Part shown: positions 21,776 through 33,746 of the stretch, one piece after another
Layout of the letters: the number at the start of each line of letters is the position of its first letter
Numbering within the stretch: the stretch's first letter is position 1
Assembly (NCBI GenBank): GCA_029531795.1
Contig: JAPEIS010000010.1
Coordinates: 1,302,001-1,366,000 of the forward strand
Direction of reading: 5' to 3'
Origin: Sclerotinia nivalis
Lineage: Eukaryota; Ascomycota; Leotiomycetes; Helotiales; Sclerotiniaceae
DNA: 64,000 nucleotides
Notes under the pieces: generated by a model
What the model was told of the DNA's origin: nothing
Database searches by the model: none
What the model saw: the letters and a program-made list of their open reading frames with translations, nothing else
Translations under genes and position numbers: made by a program

Positions 21776-22576
21776 CCTTCTTTTCTATTTTCATTAACAT
21801 TAAATTTTCTCAAAATTACATCAAAATAAACCCATACCCATAATCAAAGCACCCATACCTCTAACTACCTAAAGAGAAATTTGTAATTCAACAACTAGAT
21901 AGATACTGAAATAGAACCCAAACCCACCAACAAAAGAAAACTGAGAATGAGAATCGGAAACTTCACACGTCAGACATCAACAATCTGTCTACCTACCATA
22001 CATAGACAAACTCCAGAAAGAAACCTCAACCTCAGGCTTTCCCATAAACATAAATCCGTTGATTTCTAAGCTCAAAATATCGATTCGTTTAAAAAAGGGG
22101 GGTTTTGGGTGGGTAGGCACTGTATATCAAGCAAGTAAACAAGCAAACAAGTAAGTATTGATCAATTACGTAAAATCAATCAAACAATCAATCCTTTCAT
22201 CTATAGTGGTATTTTTGCTCCCCTGTACTAGTACATCCATCCATATCTTATATAACAAATTTATGCGTACGAGAGTTGGCTTTGGAATCCCCAAGTCGAA
22301 AATCTGCTCCTACTACCGGTACTAGCAGATATTGGTAATCAAAACAAACTTGTCCGTTCCTCTTCATCAGAAACCAAATCTCATAAGAACGCCAAAATAG
22401 GTGCCATAACTACATCCATTGAACTCCTCCAAATGCCCCTTCCCAACCATGCAGGCAAGCAAGCAAACATCCGTCCTTCCTAAAAAAGTAGAGAATGACA
22501 ATTGTTTCCTGCGTATAAAAGAACATTTCTCATCTCCTCAACTCCCACCTCAACTGAATCCATCCTTCTCAGACAT

Positions 22577-24737
22577 TTACATATTAGCCTGTGGTGCATT
22601 CATCCGCGGATGTTGCAGCGTTGCCAAATTTTGCAATTCAACAAGTTGGCGCATGACTTCTGCAGTTTGTGCTTGCTGGGCCTGTGATTGTCTCTTGAGT
22701 TCATCATTTTCCGCCTTCATTTTCTTGATTTCCTCGCGGAGATTCTCAAGTTCACTTGTATCTCCCTTGCTATTTCCGCGTTTTCTCTTCATGCCTGTTA
22801 TGACTGCTTGATTGGGATCTTCTTCAGCTTCCTCCATAGAGACCATGTTTAATTGCGACATTCCTGCATCTGCTGTGTGCACGCGTCGTAAATGTTCGTT
22901 AAGATTTTCTTGACGGGAAAATCCTTTTCCAGTATGGCGTTTACAGTTGGGATGAGGACAGTTCAGTTGTTTTTTGGGCCCACCATGTTTTCCATGTACT
23001 TCTCTTTCGTGTCGAAGGAGGCCCCCAGAGTATGTAAATCCAGGAAGCTTTTCGCAACCAGTTTCCTTACATCTGTAAGGGCGATCGTGTTTGTCCATAT
23101 GTTTGCTATTAAAATGTCAATGATATCACTTATAAATATGGGAAAACTGTCGTTACCTCCACTCGCATTTTCTGTTGAAATCTTTAGTCTCTTCGGTACA
23201 TCCGGGCCAAGTACAGTAAAATCTTCCATTCGCATCCTTTGTGATCTCCCTGTCGGGTTTTGGTACTGGCTTTGATCTTCCAGGCGATGGCGCTTCCTCC
23301 TCATCTTTTGGTAGTTCTGGTAACTCTAATGATGTGTGGTCTGGAGTCTCTGTCATAGGTTGTGCTGTGTAAGGGTTTTCGGACATTGGAGGCGGCGGAC
23401 TTGGGTAATGTGGTTCATCGTGCGGTTTGAACTCGTCTTGTTCTTGGGTTTCATGCGCCATTTGCATCGGGTACTGCGTATCAGGCATGAATGTTCTGGA
23501 CTCGTAGCTTAAGCTCATGTTGTTGTTTGGACGGGAAGAATCGTAATTTTGAAAGAAGTTTGATCCTTGGCTATGAGGGTAATCGTGAGGGAAATATGTA
23601 TTATTGCGATTAGGAGAGGGATGTAGATTTGGCTGATATTCGTCAGGGAGATGATTGCCACGCTCGTACAGTCCGCCTTGGTCGTTTTGAGGATGATTAT
23701 TGGATTCTTGATAATGGAATTGCTGGTATCCTGGAACTTGAAAAGCGGCGGCTTGAAATTGGTGTTTGCCTTGTGCGCTAGAGTGATGTGGCGAAGTACC
23801 AGCCACGCTTATTAGTAATCCATCTCTTTTACCACCTCCATTATTTTCATTTTCATTTTCATTCCGGCCTTCAGCTAGATCGGGGGAACCAATACTTGTT
23901 ATATTTGGCTGGAGGTTTAAAACTTCAGGCGCGACAGAGACAATAGGCACAATAGGCACGACAGTCACGAGTCCATTGGCGCCATGGCTCGAATTTAAAT
24001 TATGACTCGTTCTATTGTCGGTGTCGGTTATTTCTTCGTTGCTGTAGGAGCCTTGATGAATCTGGGGAGGGGCAGGCGACTTTGATAGTCTATCCGGTCG
24101 GTTGTCCGATGTACTCGTATGCGACATGGTTAAAAGAACTGTGTATAGAGGATGCTCATCAGTCACATCACATGTCAAAAAACTGATGACTACCTAGTAG
24201 ACATTCGTATAACCGTACGTATACCAGGGTTGCAACGCACTGGATCTGGAGAAATCTGATGTGTGTGTGGAACAAAATAATCCAAATGCAAAAATCGTGA
24301 CTCACCTTGTTGTGTTCTCGGCGCAGCTGCCTGTGCGTAATTTCGAGTAGTAGTATACCGAAGCTGATTTGACTTTTGTATTGGCTGAAAGATTTCCTGA
24401 CTTACAGTATTGTGCTTGTAAATCCTTGTATAGTCCAAATGCGAATGCGAATCAAATTGAGGAGGCCAGTTGGAGTCACCGGGACGTTGTAAATGGTTGC
24501 CCTGAATATAGTTGCCGTGGTATTGACCGAAGATAAATGGATCGTAGTCGTAGGGTTCTTGTTTGATGACTGATCCTGATTGTTGATCTAAAAAAAAAAT
24601 CAAAGTCAGAAAACTGAATTTTATTTAACAACAAATACTCTTGTGGTAACCAGAGTAAAATTGAAACCTCAATCCTCAAATCCCTGGCTTTTGTATTGGA
24701 TTTCCAATACACTTGGATTATAGTGAGAAGTTTCCAT
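22577..24737 (-). CDS. C2H2 zinc-finger protein with coiled coil
   Basis: Exons 23157..24138 and 22577..23105 are secure. An upstream exon 24306..24587 (IKQEPYDYDPFIFG...) joins by a GTGAGT donor. A 25-bp first exon (24713..24737, METSHYNP) is tentative. The model gives 605 residues. After a disordered Pro/Gln/Asn-rich N-terminus there are three C2H2-type fingers: CTWPGCTEETKDFNRKCEW followed by SKHMDKH (split by an intron), CKETGCEKLPGFTYSGGLLRH and CPHPNCKRHTGKGFSRQENL. A basic KRKR patch (probable NLS) and a heptad region (ELENLREEIKKMKAENDELK) lie at the C-terminus, suggesting dimerisation. Probably a nuclear transcription regulator; its targets are unknown. The N-terminal exon arrangement is the least certain part. 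Confidence 0.8.
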
Positions 24738-25185
24738 GGACCAGAAATCGTAGATGCTGGTGGGCCTTTTTACTACTCTCTTATACAAAGTATTCTAGTA
24801 GTAACCAAATGGGAACGATGATTTTAATTGATAGGTAGTGGTTGCTTCAAAAATAGTTGTTTGGACTTGTTCATTTATCATTCGCATCGGTACCTTGGAA
24901 ATATCTGGGGGAAGACAATTCCTCAAAGTGAACCACAGCGAATAATAAGAGCCGTATGGAAACAACCACCCTGGGAAAATCTCACTTAGCACAAAGAATT
25001 CGCAGGTGATGTTCTGAATACAGCCGTGCATCATGAATCATTCCGGGCGAGTACGGTAGGAAGAAGGTTGAGAGTGCAATTCGCCCTTGATTGATTTGTG
25101 CTGGATCGAGATGTTCCAGCTGTTCATCCTAACTTGATGGCTTCTTCCTAGTTGGAAGAGGGTTAATTCACACCCCGGCAACGTC

Positions 25186-26269
25186 TCATCTTTGGTCAGT
25201 CAAACGTTTAAGAAAGCCATGCTGCTCACCGACTGGTAAATAATTGTTCGTTATCGGAGACGAATGAAACGCCGAGGGCCTTGAAGCCTCGCATGACAAT
25301 GACTGCAGACGGCTACGAGATGCATGCGGCTGTACTTGCTGCCAGCAGTCGACTCGCATATAAAACATCCAACATACACCCCACAATACCAGGATTGAGA
25401 GTTTCACTCCAACCCATGGCCATGTCGAATTGAGAGGGTGTTGACCTCCTGGCCACTCATGGAACCATCCAAAACCGAACAGATGTCCACGGCGACAAGA
25501 GCCTGTTCCGGGACGAAAATAAGGATGGCGTGGAATGTGAGGAATGCTTTGACAGGGTTCCACTGGCTCGAGTCTCGTACTCAGGGCGATCAAAAGCAGG
25601 CAACAGCAATAGAGAGCAATAGATATAATAGACCCTCCTGCGCATTGAGTAATTGAGACACCCAATCTGTTGGGCATATCATACCGAAGATTTTGGCTTG
25701 TTCTCTGTCGACTTCATCATAGTTAGTTTGAGTAAACCATTAAGATCATCTATGAATAATTTCATGGAGAACTGGAAAGCAAATTTGGACCCATCCAAAG
25801 CTAGCACGAAGATCTAAAGTCTCATGTGATTGAGGCCGTCGGCGCAGCCACCCACCGCAAAACTTTTCAATGCTCGAACTACTATCAACAATTCGGAAGA
25901 TACTCCACAAGGAGAGAAAATTTCTCCGTACATGAAGGTTTTCAATATCCGAACTATTATGAGCAATGGAAAGAAATTTTGGGGTGATAGAAAAGGAAGG
26001 AAAGCACAATTGAGACAAAAAGGAAAAAGGAGTGCATCATAAAGGAAGAATAGAGACTTACTTGCCCCCGAAAACCCTTCTGCTTGTCTTCATCTTCTTT
26101 TCGACCAATTCACTTCTATATTTCATGGATTTTGATGCATGTTGAATATTGGTGCGAAGAGACTGCATGTTCTCCATGCAGTGTTGAGCTTGAGCTGATG
26201 TGTACATAATAGGAGAAAACGTGGACATCATGCTTGCATTGGCGAAAACTTTCCAATCTTGCCTTCCAA
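25186..26269 (-). pseudogene. Possible degraded or unresolved gene, unknown product
   Basis: Reading on the minus strand, a segment at 26062..26269 begins after a TTTTAG acceptor (GRQDWKVFANASMMSTFSP, ending in KTSRRVFGG). It ends at a GTAAGT donor and joins in frame, across a 108-bp gap ending in AATAG, to 25746..25953 (SDIENLHVRRNFLSLW to a stop). A separate 163-codon frame at 25186..25677 has two hydrophobic stretches (SIISIALYCCCLLLIALS and WPWVGVKLSILVLWGVCW). No family is recognised and no start exon was found. These could be exons of a lineage-specific membrane protein or relics. I see no frame-independent proof of coding. Confidence 0.25.
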
Positions 26270-27770
26270 CTAAAACATAGAACAAAACAGAAAAAATGTA
26301 TAAAAAAAGCATAGAGATATGTCATCCACCTGAAATTCGCAAAAAAAGATGAGATCAGATCCATACTAATAAGACCAACCATGCACGTACTTGTTAAGAA
26401 GGGGATGGAAATTTTCATCTTCGTCATTCCTTTACGACAATCTCAAAGAAATCAGCATTCCACTGTACACCGACACTCATATCTTCGGACCAGGGCCAAA
26501 AACCTCCATGTATCGAGTATTCGGGGGCCACAATAGGATGGGGATAGATCTAAGTTCTAAGCGATGCTTATTTTGATCGGTGAACAGGTTGCTGGCTGCG
26601 ACGGGTAATCTGACAATTGGCGTCACATTATGCAGCCCTGTAGGGCAAGATTCAATCAAATGTTGGTGGCTTCTTTGCTTAAATGCGCAGCCTCATTCGA
26701 AGGTTCTCCGAAGGTTCGAAATTCATGGTGGTTTGCTTCACCGCGTTGAGTGAGGTATTTACCTAATGTTACGCCGCTGATATACATATCTGGATTTTTT
26801 TGGGAGGGAGGAAGGTTGCAATTGATTTTGAAGATTGAATTCTCCTTTTCATTGTTTTTCAAGGATCCAAAGTCTTTTTTATTAATCATTTATTATCTAT
26901 ATCACTCAGGCACTTATTCACGCCAGGCTCATGTTATTAACACCTGAGGCGGAAAAGAGATTCTATATTCTATTCAAACAATCTATCCGGAGGTACGAAG
27001 CTGAACTACCTACAAAGGACATTTCTTCCCCATCATTTTTTTTACGATATTCCAAAATATCTTCGAAAAGCCCTCGTGGTACATAAATCGATCCGAATCC
27101 TGATTATGCGTCGTAAAAAGTACCAAAGAGGCTATCGGAAACGAGGTTTTCCATGTTGTTTCCAGAATTGAGAAAATCTCTAATCGGTCTGAATAGATTC
27201 TGGGATTGAGAAGGCTCATTGTAACTGTGATACCACGGATGTTACTCTGGGTGAATTCCTATTGGAGCATTGCACAGCCGCACCTCCTCACCCCTCGCGA
27301 TAAGTAATCCAGAATATCAACCAGTCGACAATTAGGAGAAGACGACGAGATGGTACTTGTTTTCTCATTCGCCAACTATTCGATAGTGTCTCCTTGCTCG
27401 CTTTATCTCCCTCCCGCACAAATCCATCGTTTGTTGAGATCTTTATGTTCAGCCCCGGCGGCACAAACAAATATTCTTCTGCATGTCGTATTCACCTGCA
27501 TGATGGGGGATTTGGTAATGCTGTAGATTCTTTGTAATGTCGTTTGTTAGGAAGTGCCTTTCAACTTCAATCGGACCGTTCCTTGCTATTCGTCTGTGGA
27601 AAAGCCACTCGACCATGGATATCTTGGGCCCGAAGTACAATACCAAGGTACCATTATGTCAAATTTGAAGGGAAAATGGAAGCTGCATACGCCCTCACCA
27701 ATAGCATGAATTGCAAATTGTGATGTTAACCTGCCATACGATCTTCGCCGCAACATGCCGGTGAGCCATC

Positions 27771-29320
27771 TCAGGCAGCAACGCGACAAATTGGGACAGT
27801 TGCATAGTTTGCAAGCCCTTTGACCTCAGATTCCACATCTCTTCGTACCCTTACTTCAGCTTCAAGCACCAACTCCAAGTTGGTCGAGAGAAGAGCAATG
27901 CTCATGTGTCAATCGTTGAAACCGAGACCATTTTCGTGCCCTTTACTGACGAGAAAGGAGGAGGCTGGAGTTTGATCAGAACATACCTGAATTTTCGAGT
28001 ATCGTTCGACTTACACCGACCTTTCATATGAGAATCACATTGATATTTCTTTCTTCGCCATCTTTATATCTCCATGATTCCAATTTGTCCCATTCAAGAT
28101 ACCAAGGCACCAAGATGCAGGAATATCACATATTATTGTGTATCTTTTTCTTCAGTACAGCACAGAATCACTTACCTACGAATGTTTAGTTTCAACATGA
28201 TAACGATGACTGTCATGGGTACATATCCAAAGGAAAACTGATTTCCGCCAGAAGCACTTTTGCATTTGCATTTGGAAATATCCAATCGTGTAACCAATCA
28301 ATCTCAGATTACTCGACCTCGAAAGCTCACGTCTCCGAGCTACCACTTCACAGCCCCAAGCCCAAAGACTATACTGGTACAGTCCAGACTACATCTTGGA
28401 AATTTGCTTTACCCGCCAAAACAATCGATAAATGTCTTCGTTTGCAAACACAGCCGGAAGTTCTTCAAAACTACATTTCGCAGATATGAAGGCGGGGTGA
28501 GTACACTGAGAAGACCTTTCAGCTTGACAGCATCTTCAAGACACAAAAGCCGTCGGGCGAAAATCCGCGATTGGTCCATATCGAAAAGCTCGATATCATA
28601 GAAATGATGTTGCTATCGAGTATCTGGCATGCAGGCTCTCAGAATCGTTTCCGAGATTGTTTGGATAAATTGATACTGTATTCTGTACTGAGTACAATAG
28701 AACCTCGCTATGCCAGACACCTTTATACCAGAATCCCGCATACACAGTATTTTCTTGGAAACTATACCGATTTTGTATGCATATACCAGAAATTCCGGTA
28801 ATTAAAGAACACCGAATAAATTTCCACGATTCCGGTATAAAAATTGCAAAATCGCAAGGAAAACTCTCGAGTACCCTTCCACGAGCCTATCACATGACAA
28901 ATTCACAAATTTTCAAAGGGCTGACTTTGCAAATTTTATTGATGCCCTGTTGTTTGATTCTGGCATATCAGAATTGATTGGTCAAACTTTTCGGTCCCGA
29001 CGGTTACGAGTACCTAGGTATGTTCATCGATATCCACTTAAGAAATCCACTCAGAAAATGAAATCCTTGATTTGTTGTCTCATGTGTGCACGCGCGATAT
29101 CGACCGTGCCGTTCTTGCCGAGATGTCAATCTACTTACTCCGTTGGCCGTCGCGGAGTTAAACGTCTTTTTTTCTCATTTCTTGTGTGGAAATTCTTTAT
29201 ATCCCGAATCGATGCGGGATCTCCCTTTGATGAAACTTATGTCATGTTATACTTCGTACGTTTACAGTGAGTCGACATCTCAAATCGTACTGATGCCCAC
29301 GATAAAGATTTCAAATTCGT
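27771..29320 (+). pseudogene. Possible decayed plus-strand gene with an in-frame TGA
   Basis: A plus-strand frame follows a TCTCAG acceptor at 27770 (GSNATNWDSCIVCKPFDLRF, running to about 28029). Another at about 28270-28800 is open except for one TGA near 28488, within the context ISQI-stop-RRGEYTEKTF. It continues with SGENPRLVHIEKLDIIEMML and WHAGSQNRFRDCLDKLI. A third piece at about 28915-29020 (RADFANFIDALLFDSGISEL) ends at a GTATGT donor. The TGA could derive from CGA by a C-to-T change of the kind RIP makes, but that is speculation. No family recognised. Confidence 0.25.
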
Positions 29321-29429
29321 AATTTGTAAGCTTGCAATTGCGATTACTAGGACGGAGTACTCTGATAACAAATTGACAAGTGTCGAGCACTCAGGTCCTT
29401 GAAAGCGGCAGGAAATATATCAGATTTTA

Positions 29430-29457
29430 CATACATACATACATATATACATACATA
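29430..29457. repeat. (CATA)n microsatellite
   Basis: Interrupted ACATACATACAT units of about 28 bp in spacer DNA. Confidence 0.85.
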
Positions 29458-30741
29458 TTCATCCCATGTCCATGTCCACAGCGTATGGAGTGACGGCCGT
29501 TATGCTATCAAGCCGATCTATCCGCTGCTTGTCTGTGGAAGCCGCCAATGGCTAGTGGCATCTTAGCCATGTAAAGATTCCTAGTGAAGATGCTCCACTC
29601 GTCCACTCCTGACATGGGGCATTTTTGCCCAGTTGCCTTACCAATCCATTTCACCCCTCGAGTTGAATGAAACATCTCCCTAAAACTTGCGAGCTCTTAC
29701 CCAATTTTTGGCTTAGAACCTTCCATAAGTTCCATCACCAGTTCCCCTAGTTCCCAAGTCGGGTTTCCTTACCGCCTGCATATCCGCTGTCAAGAATAAT
29801 GGGTCTGCCAAATTCCGTTTTTCAATCGGCTCTTATGCTATGCTCATGCCATTTGGAGATAATACGACAAAAACGCGGTATTGCCGTGGACACGCCCTTC
29901 AAACGACATCTTTGTAGACATGGAGATAAAAATAAAAAATTCGGGACCGAAAATTGCTTTGTTGGGTTGGAAATGATCGCTATTCGTGCTGTCAAAAATT
30001 ACCGATCGTTAGGAAGTGATCAGTTGTTATTGGTCAAACTGCCCCATTTTCAACATTTCCCTCCCTTTCTTATTATTGATTTAGCGTTCGGACTTTTGTA
30101 CTTTCCCGCTGCACGAGTAGTTCATGGACAATTTCATCATCACTTGTGGAGTTTGGAACAAGCAATACAAATGTTCAATTTTGCGTAGTGCTTCAAAGGA
30201 TTTTCAAGAATTATATGTATCATCTTACAATATCATCATGCATTATGCACATCCCCGAGTTTGATTTCTCACAGTTCTCTGCATATATCTTCCATCCACA
30301 GACCATCCCAGCTCCCACAACCCACAACCCACACATTCCCAAAGTTGGGCCCGGCCGACCACCCTTAAAATCCTTCGAGAACCAAGTTTACAAGACATTC
30401 TTCTGTATCGTATCCACTTCCCGATCTCCTGGGATAATTATTTCGAAAGTTGCAGAAAAGAATCCATATATTTGTGCACATCCCTTGTATACCTCATCAA
30501 GGACCCGCATACCAGCCTTCCACTCAAAATTCCTACAAATCATAAATAGATCTACTTGCCCCGGGGCGCAAGATATACCCCTTTTTGAGTTAGAGGAGCA
30601 TCGCAGCACGAGGATTCATTCTGGTGCAGGGTTTGAAGATAATTCTAGATCAAGTTCCGGAAAGGCTACTGAGCAGGACTTGAATAAGGCTGTCGGTACG
30701 AATTCGGATACTGAAGCCGACATATTTATTCCGAATTTGAG

Positions 30742-32548
30742 ATGGATACCGGTAGAATGTCTAATGATCATGAACATGTGAATGAGGAGAGGTGGAAGGA
30801 TAGCGATAGTATCGACACGGAACCCTTTCCCGGACAAGGTAGCGAAGAAGAACCATCAGGAGGACGTAGTCAAACTACAACGTTAGCGAAAGAGGACATC
30901 GACGTGGAAGCACAAGGCGAGAAGGAAAAGGAAACGGCGTTGAGTTTGAAAAGAGAGAAGGAAGAACATGACCCGAATCTGGTAACTTGGGATGGACCGG
31001 ATGATCCCGATAATCCAATGAACTGGCCTGCGAAGAAGAAATGGTTTATAACTGTCATTCTGGGTTTCATGACTTTCGTCGTTACTTTTGCGTCCAGTGT
31101 TTTCAGTACGGCTACAATGAAAGTTGCGGAGTTATATGATGTTTCCGAGGAAGTGGCTGTATTAGGCACTTCATTGTTTGTCATGGGTTTTGCAGTTGGT
31201 CCTTTGGTATGTTCTAATTCTTCGTTCTATCTAGAAGCTCCAAGACAGTGCATGCATGTATCGTATAAACAATGCAACTAACAAAATATAGATATGGGGT
31301 CCAGGATCCGAACTCTTCGGCAGAAAACTCCCTCTCTTCTGCGGCTACGCCGGTTTCGCCATCTTCCAGATCCCCGTTGCCGTAGCTCAAAACCTTACCA
31401 CAATCATGGTATGCCGATTCATCGGCGGCGCCTTTGCCTCTGCCCCATTAGCTATTAACGGAGGAGCATTAGCAGATTTCTTCGGTCCGGTAGATCGTGG
31501 TGTTGCGGTTTGCGTTTTCTCTGCAGCAACATTTATTGGTCCCATTGCGGGACCTATTGGGGGTAACTTTATCACGCAGTCGTACTTGGGCTGGAGATGG
31601 ACAGCTTGGCTTACGTTGATTTTGGCTGCGGGCTTCGGAACTTTGGGTCTGATTTTTGTACCCGAGACTTCTCATCCGAAGATTCTTCAACAGCGTGCTG
31701 CAAGACTGAGGTTTGAAACGAAAAATTGGGCTATTCATAGTAAAGCTGATGAAGTAAGTTATCTTCTCCCTAGATACCCTTTCTCTTCTTTTTCTCAATA
31801 TTCCACTACAATCACAGCCAAATCAAATAACTAACCCCACCACCAGATCAAACTCGACGCCCAAACCATCATACAAACCTACTTCTTCCGCCCCTTCATC
31901 ATGCTCGTCCAAGAGCCCATCCTCCTCCTTATTACCCTCTACATGGCCCTCATCTACGGGATCCTCTACCTCTTCTTCGAAGCCTACCCCATCTCCTTCC
32001 AACAATCACGCGGCTGGTCCCCAGGCATCGCCGCGCTCCCCTTCATCGGAATCCTCGTCGGCGTCCTCATCGGCGCCGGCACCATCGCCTGGATAACCAA
32101 AACGCGTTTCGCGCGCAAGTTCCAAAAACACGGAAAAGTCATCCCCGAAGAACGTTTACCCCCCATGATTCTCGGTTCCTTTATTCTCCCCGTCGGTCTC
32201 TTCTGGTTCGCATGGACATCCTCCCCGCACATCACATGGGTTCCGCAAGTCATCTCTGGAGTTTTCATCGGATGGGGTATCTTGATGATTTTCTTGCAAG
32301 GTTTAAATTACATCATTGATGTTTACAAGTGGCATGCTAATTCGGCCATTGCGGCGAATACTTTCCTGCGGAGTTTTGCCGGGGCTGGGTTTCCGCTGTT
32401 CGCGCAGTATATGTTTAATGGGCTGGGTGTGTCGTGGGCCACCAGCGTGTTGGCTTTTGCGTGCGTGGCTATGGTGCCCGCGCCTATACTTTTCTTTGTG
32501 TATGGGGCGAGGGTGAGGAAGTTATCGAAATTTAGTCCTAATGTTTAA
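30742..32548 (+). CDS. MFS drug:H+ antiporter-type transporter (DHA1 family)
   Basis: Exons 30742..31206, 31292..31753 and 31847..32548 encode 542 residues, the normal DHA1 size. Seen: an acidic/Lys-rich cytoplasmic N-terminus, the fungal DHA1 signature LVTWDGPDDPDNPMNW just before TM1, motif A-like GPGSELFGRKLPLF between TM2 and TM3, RFIGGAFASAPLAINGG in TM4, motif C-type GPIAGPIGGNF in TM5, and the EAYPISFQQSRGWSPG loop after TM7. About 12 membrane segments. It probably exports small molecules (drugs, polyamines or metabolites) across the plasma membrane; the substrate cannot be read from sequence. The second half of exon 3 is markedly C-rich at third codon positions compared with neighbouring genes. 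Start: ATG at 30742; ATG at 30757 is an alternative. Confidence 0.95.
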
Positions 32549-33746
32549 GCGAGGCGGCAGAGACAGTGGAGAATTGTGACTTGCGAACTTGAGCTTGGAA
32601 CACGCGGACAGGTCGTGAAATTCGAGGTGGTGAAGATAAGGAAGAAAGTGAAAACAACATCTTTGATTCCTTTATTCCATTCCTTTCATTCCATTTCATT
32701 CCAGCTAGCTCGGCTCGGCAGGTTAGACGGTACAGTGTGAAGATGTATATACACTCATGATATTTATCAGACGAGATCACGTTTACGTTTCGCATGTATA
32801 GCAGCAGTATGAAATTTTGGGCATTTGCATAGCGAGGAGTTGATCGGTTTATCGATGGTTTTGGAGGTATATTCCCTGATAGATAAATAGGTAGATATAT
32901 AGCTGCTACTATTTTAGATAAATAATTGAATAAAATAATAAAATAAATATATAAATATCTATAAAACCAAGTGCTTCATTAAAAAGGATCTAGAATAAAG
33001 ACAGTAATCAACTTTATTCCATCACTATTGTATTAATACAGTCAATTGTCCTCCTAACCCCGAGTTTCAAATCAAAGTTCACACGCTGATACTTTTCCTA
33101 TTTCCCAAGTTAGCGCCTCTTCTCTTCTCTTCTGGCAAAGAAGAAATTAATCGCGCAGCGCTCACCGGAAACTCGCCGGGCATTTATATCACTTGGTAGA
33201 TATCTAATCCACAAGACTGAGCGTCAAAATATTTATTTACTATATACAATTTGATGATATAATAAAAACCCTCCATATATAGATTTACTTTCATCTACAT
33301 CACCTACATCACCTACATCACTTCTTAGCAATTCATTTTTCGGCTCTTTGGACTTGCTCTATCTCACTTCACTTCAAAGTATGTCATTATCTCGCTAAAT
33401 ATATTCAACTCAACTATTTACCCGATTCGCTTCTCAATCTGCTCTCCTAATTCACCGTGACGTTTTCGATTATGCATTCTCGCCTCAATTTAATCAGTCT
33501 CAATCCGATAGACTTTGATATAATATATACCAAAGTAAATATTCACTCTAGTCTCGAATCAACTCACTTCAGCTCAATTCACTGCATCACTTCATAAGAA
33601 TATTCCATTCGTCCATTTACTCAATCTACTGTATTCCCTCCCCAGAAACCTATTACCCCAACTTCCTACTCCCCGCATTCTGTATTCTGTATTTTAACCT
33701 GACAATTTAGAAACTCTAATCCTATTTCCGTCCATCCATCATTTCA
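32549..33746. other. AT-rich spacer between two transporter genes
   Basis: Convergent 3' ends of the DHA1 transporter (+) and the large MFS gene (-). Very AT-rich at 32880-33000. Imperfect CATCACCTA repeats at about 33296-33320. No gene seen. Confidence 0.6.

Larger units (their letters stand above)
20583..22576. other. Spacer with pyrimidine-rich microsatellites
   Basis: Convergent 3' regions of the RFC gene (+) and the zinc-finger gene (-). Mostly low-complexity DNA; simple repeats are listed separately. Small frames here have no recognisable motif. Confidence 0.6.
24738..30741. other. Six-kilobase gene-poor region with coding-like fragments
   Basis: No intact gene could be assembled. Coding-like pieces with plausible splice sites occur on the minus strand (about 25186-27805) and on the plus strand (about 27770-29320), but frames break or collide. 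See the pseudogene entries and findings. A (CATA)n tract lies at 29430-29457. The right end is the promoter of the DHA1 transporter. Confidence 0.5.

Noticed and set aside
30146..30781. 211-codon plus frame overlapping the start of the DHA1 transporter
   Set aside because: It is out of frame with the conserved transporter N-terminus and shows no motif; probably a chance frame over the promoter.
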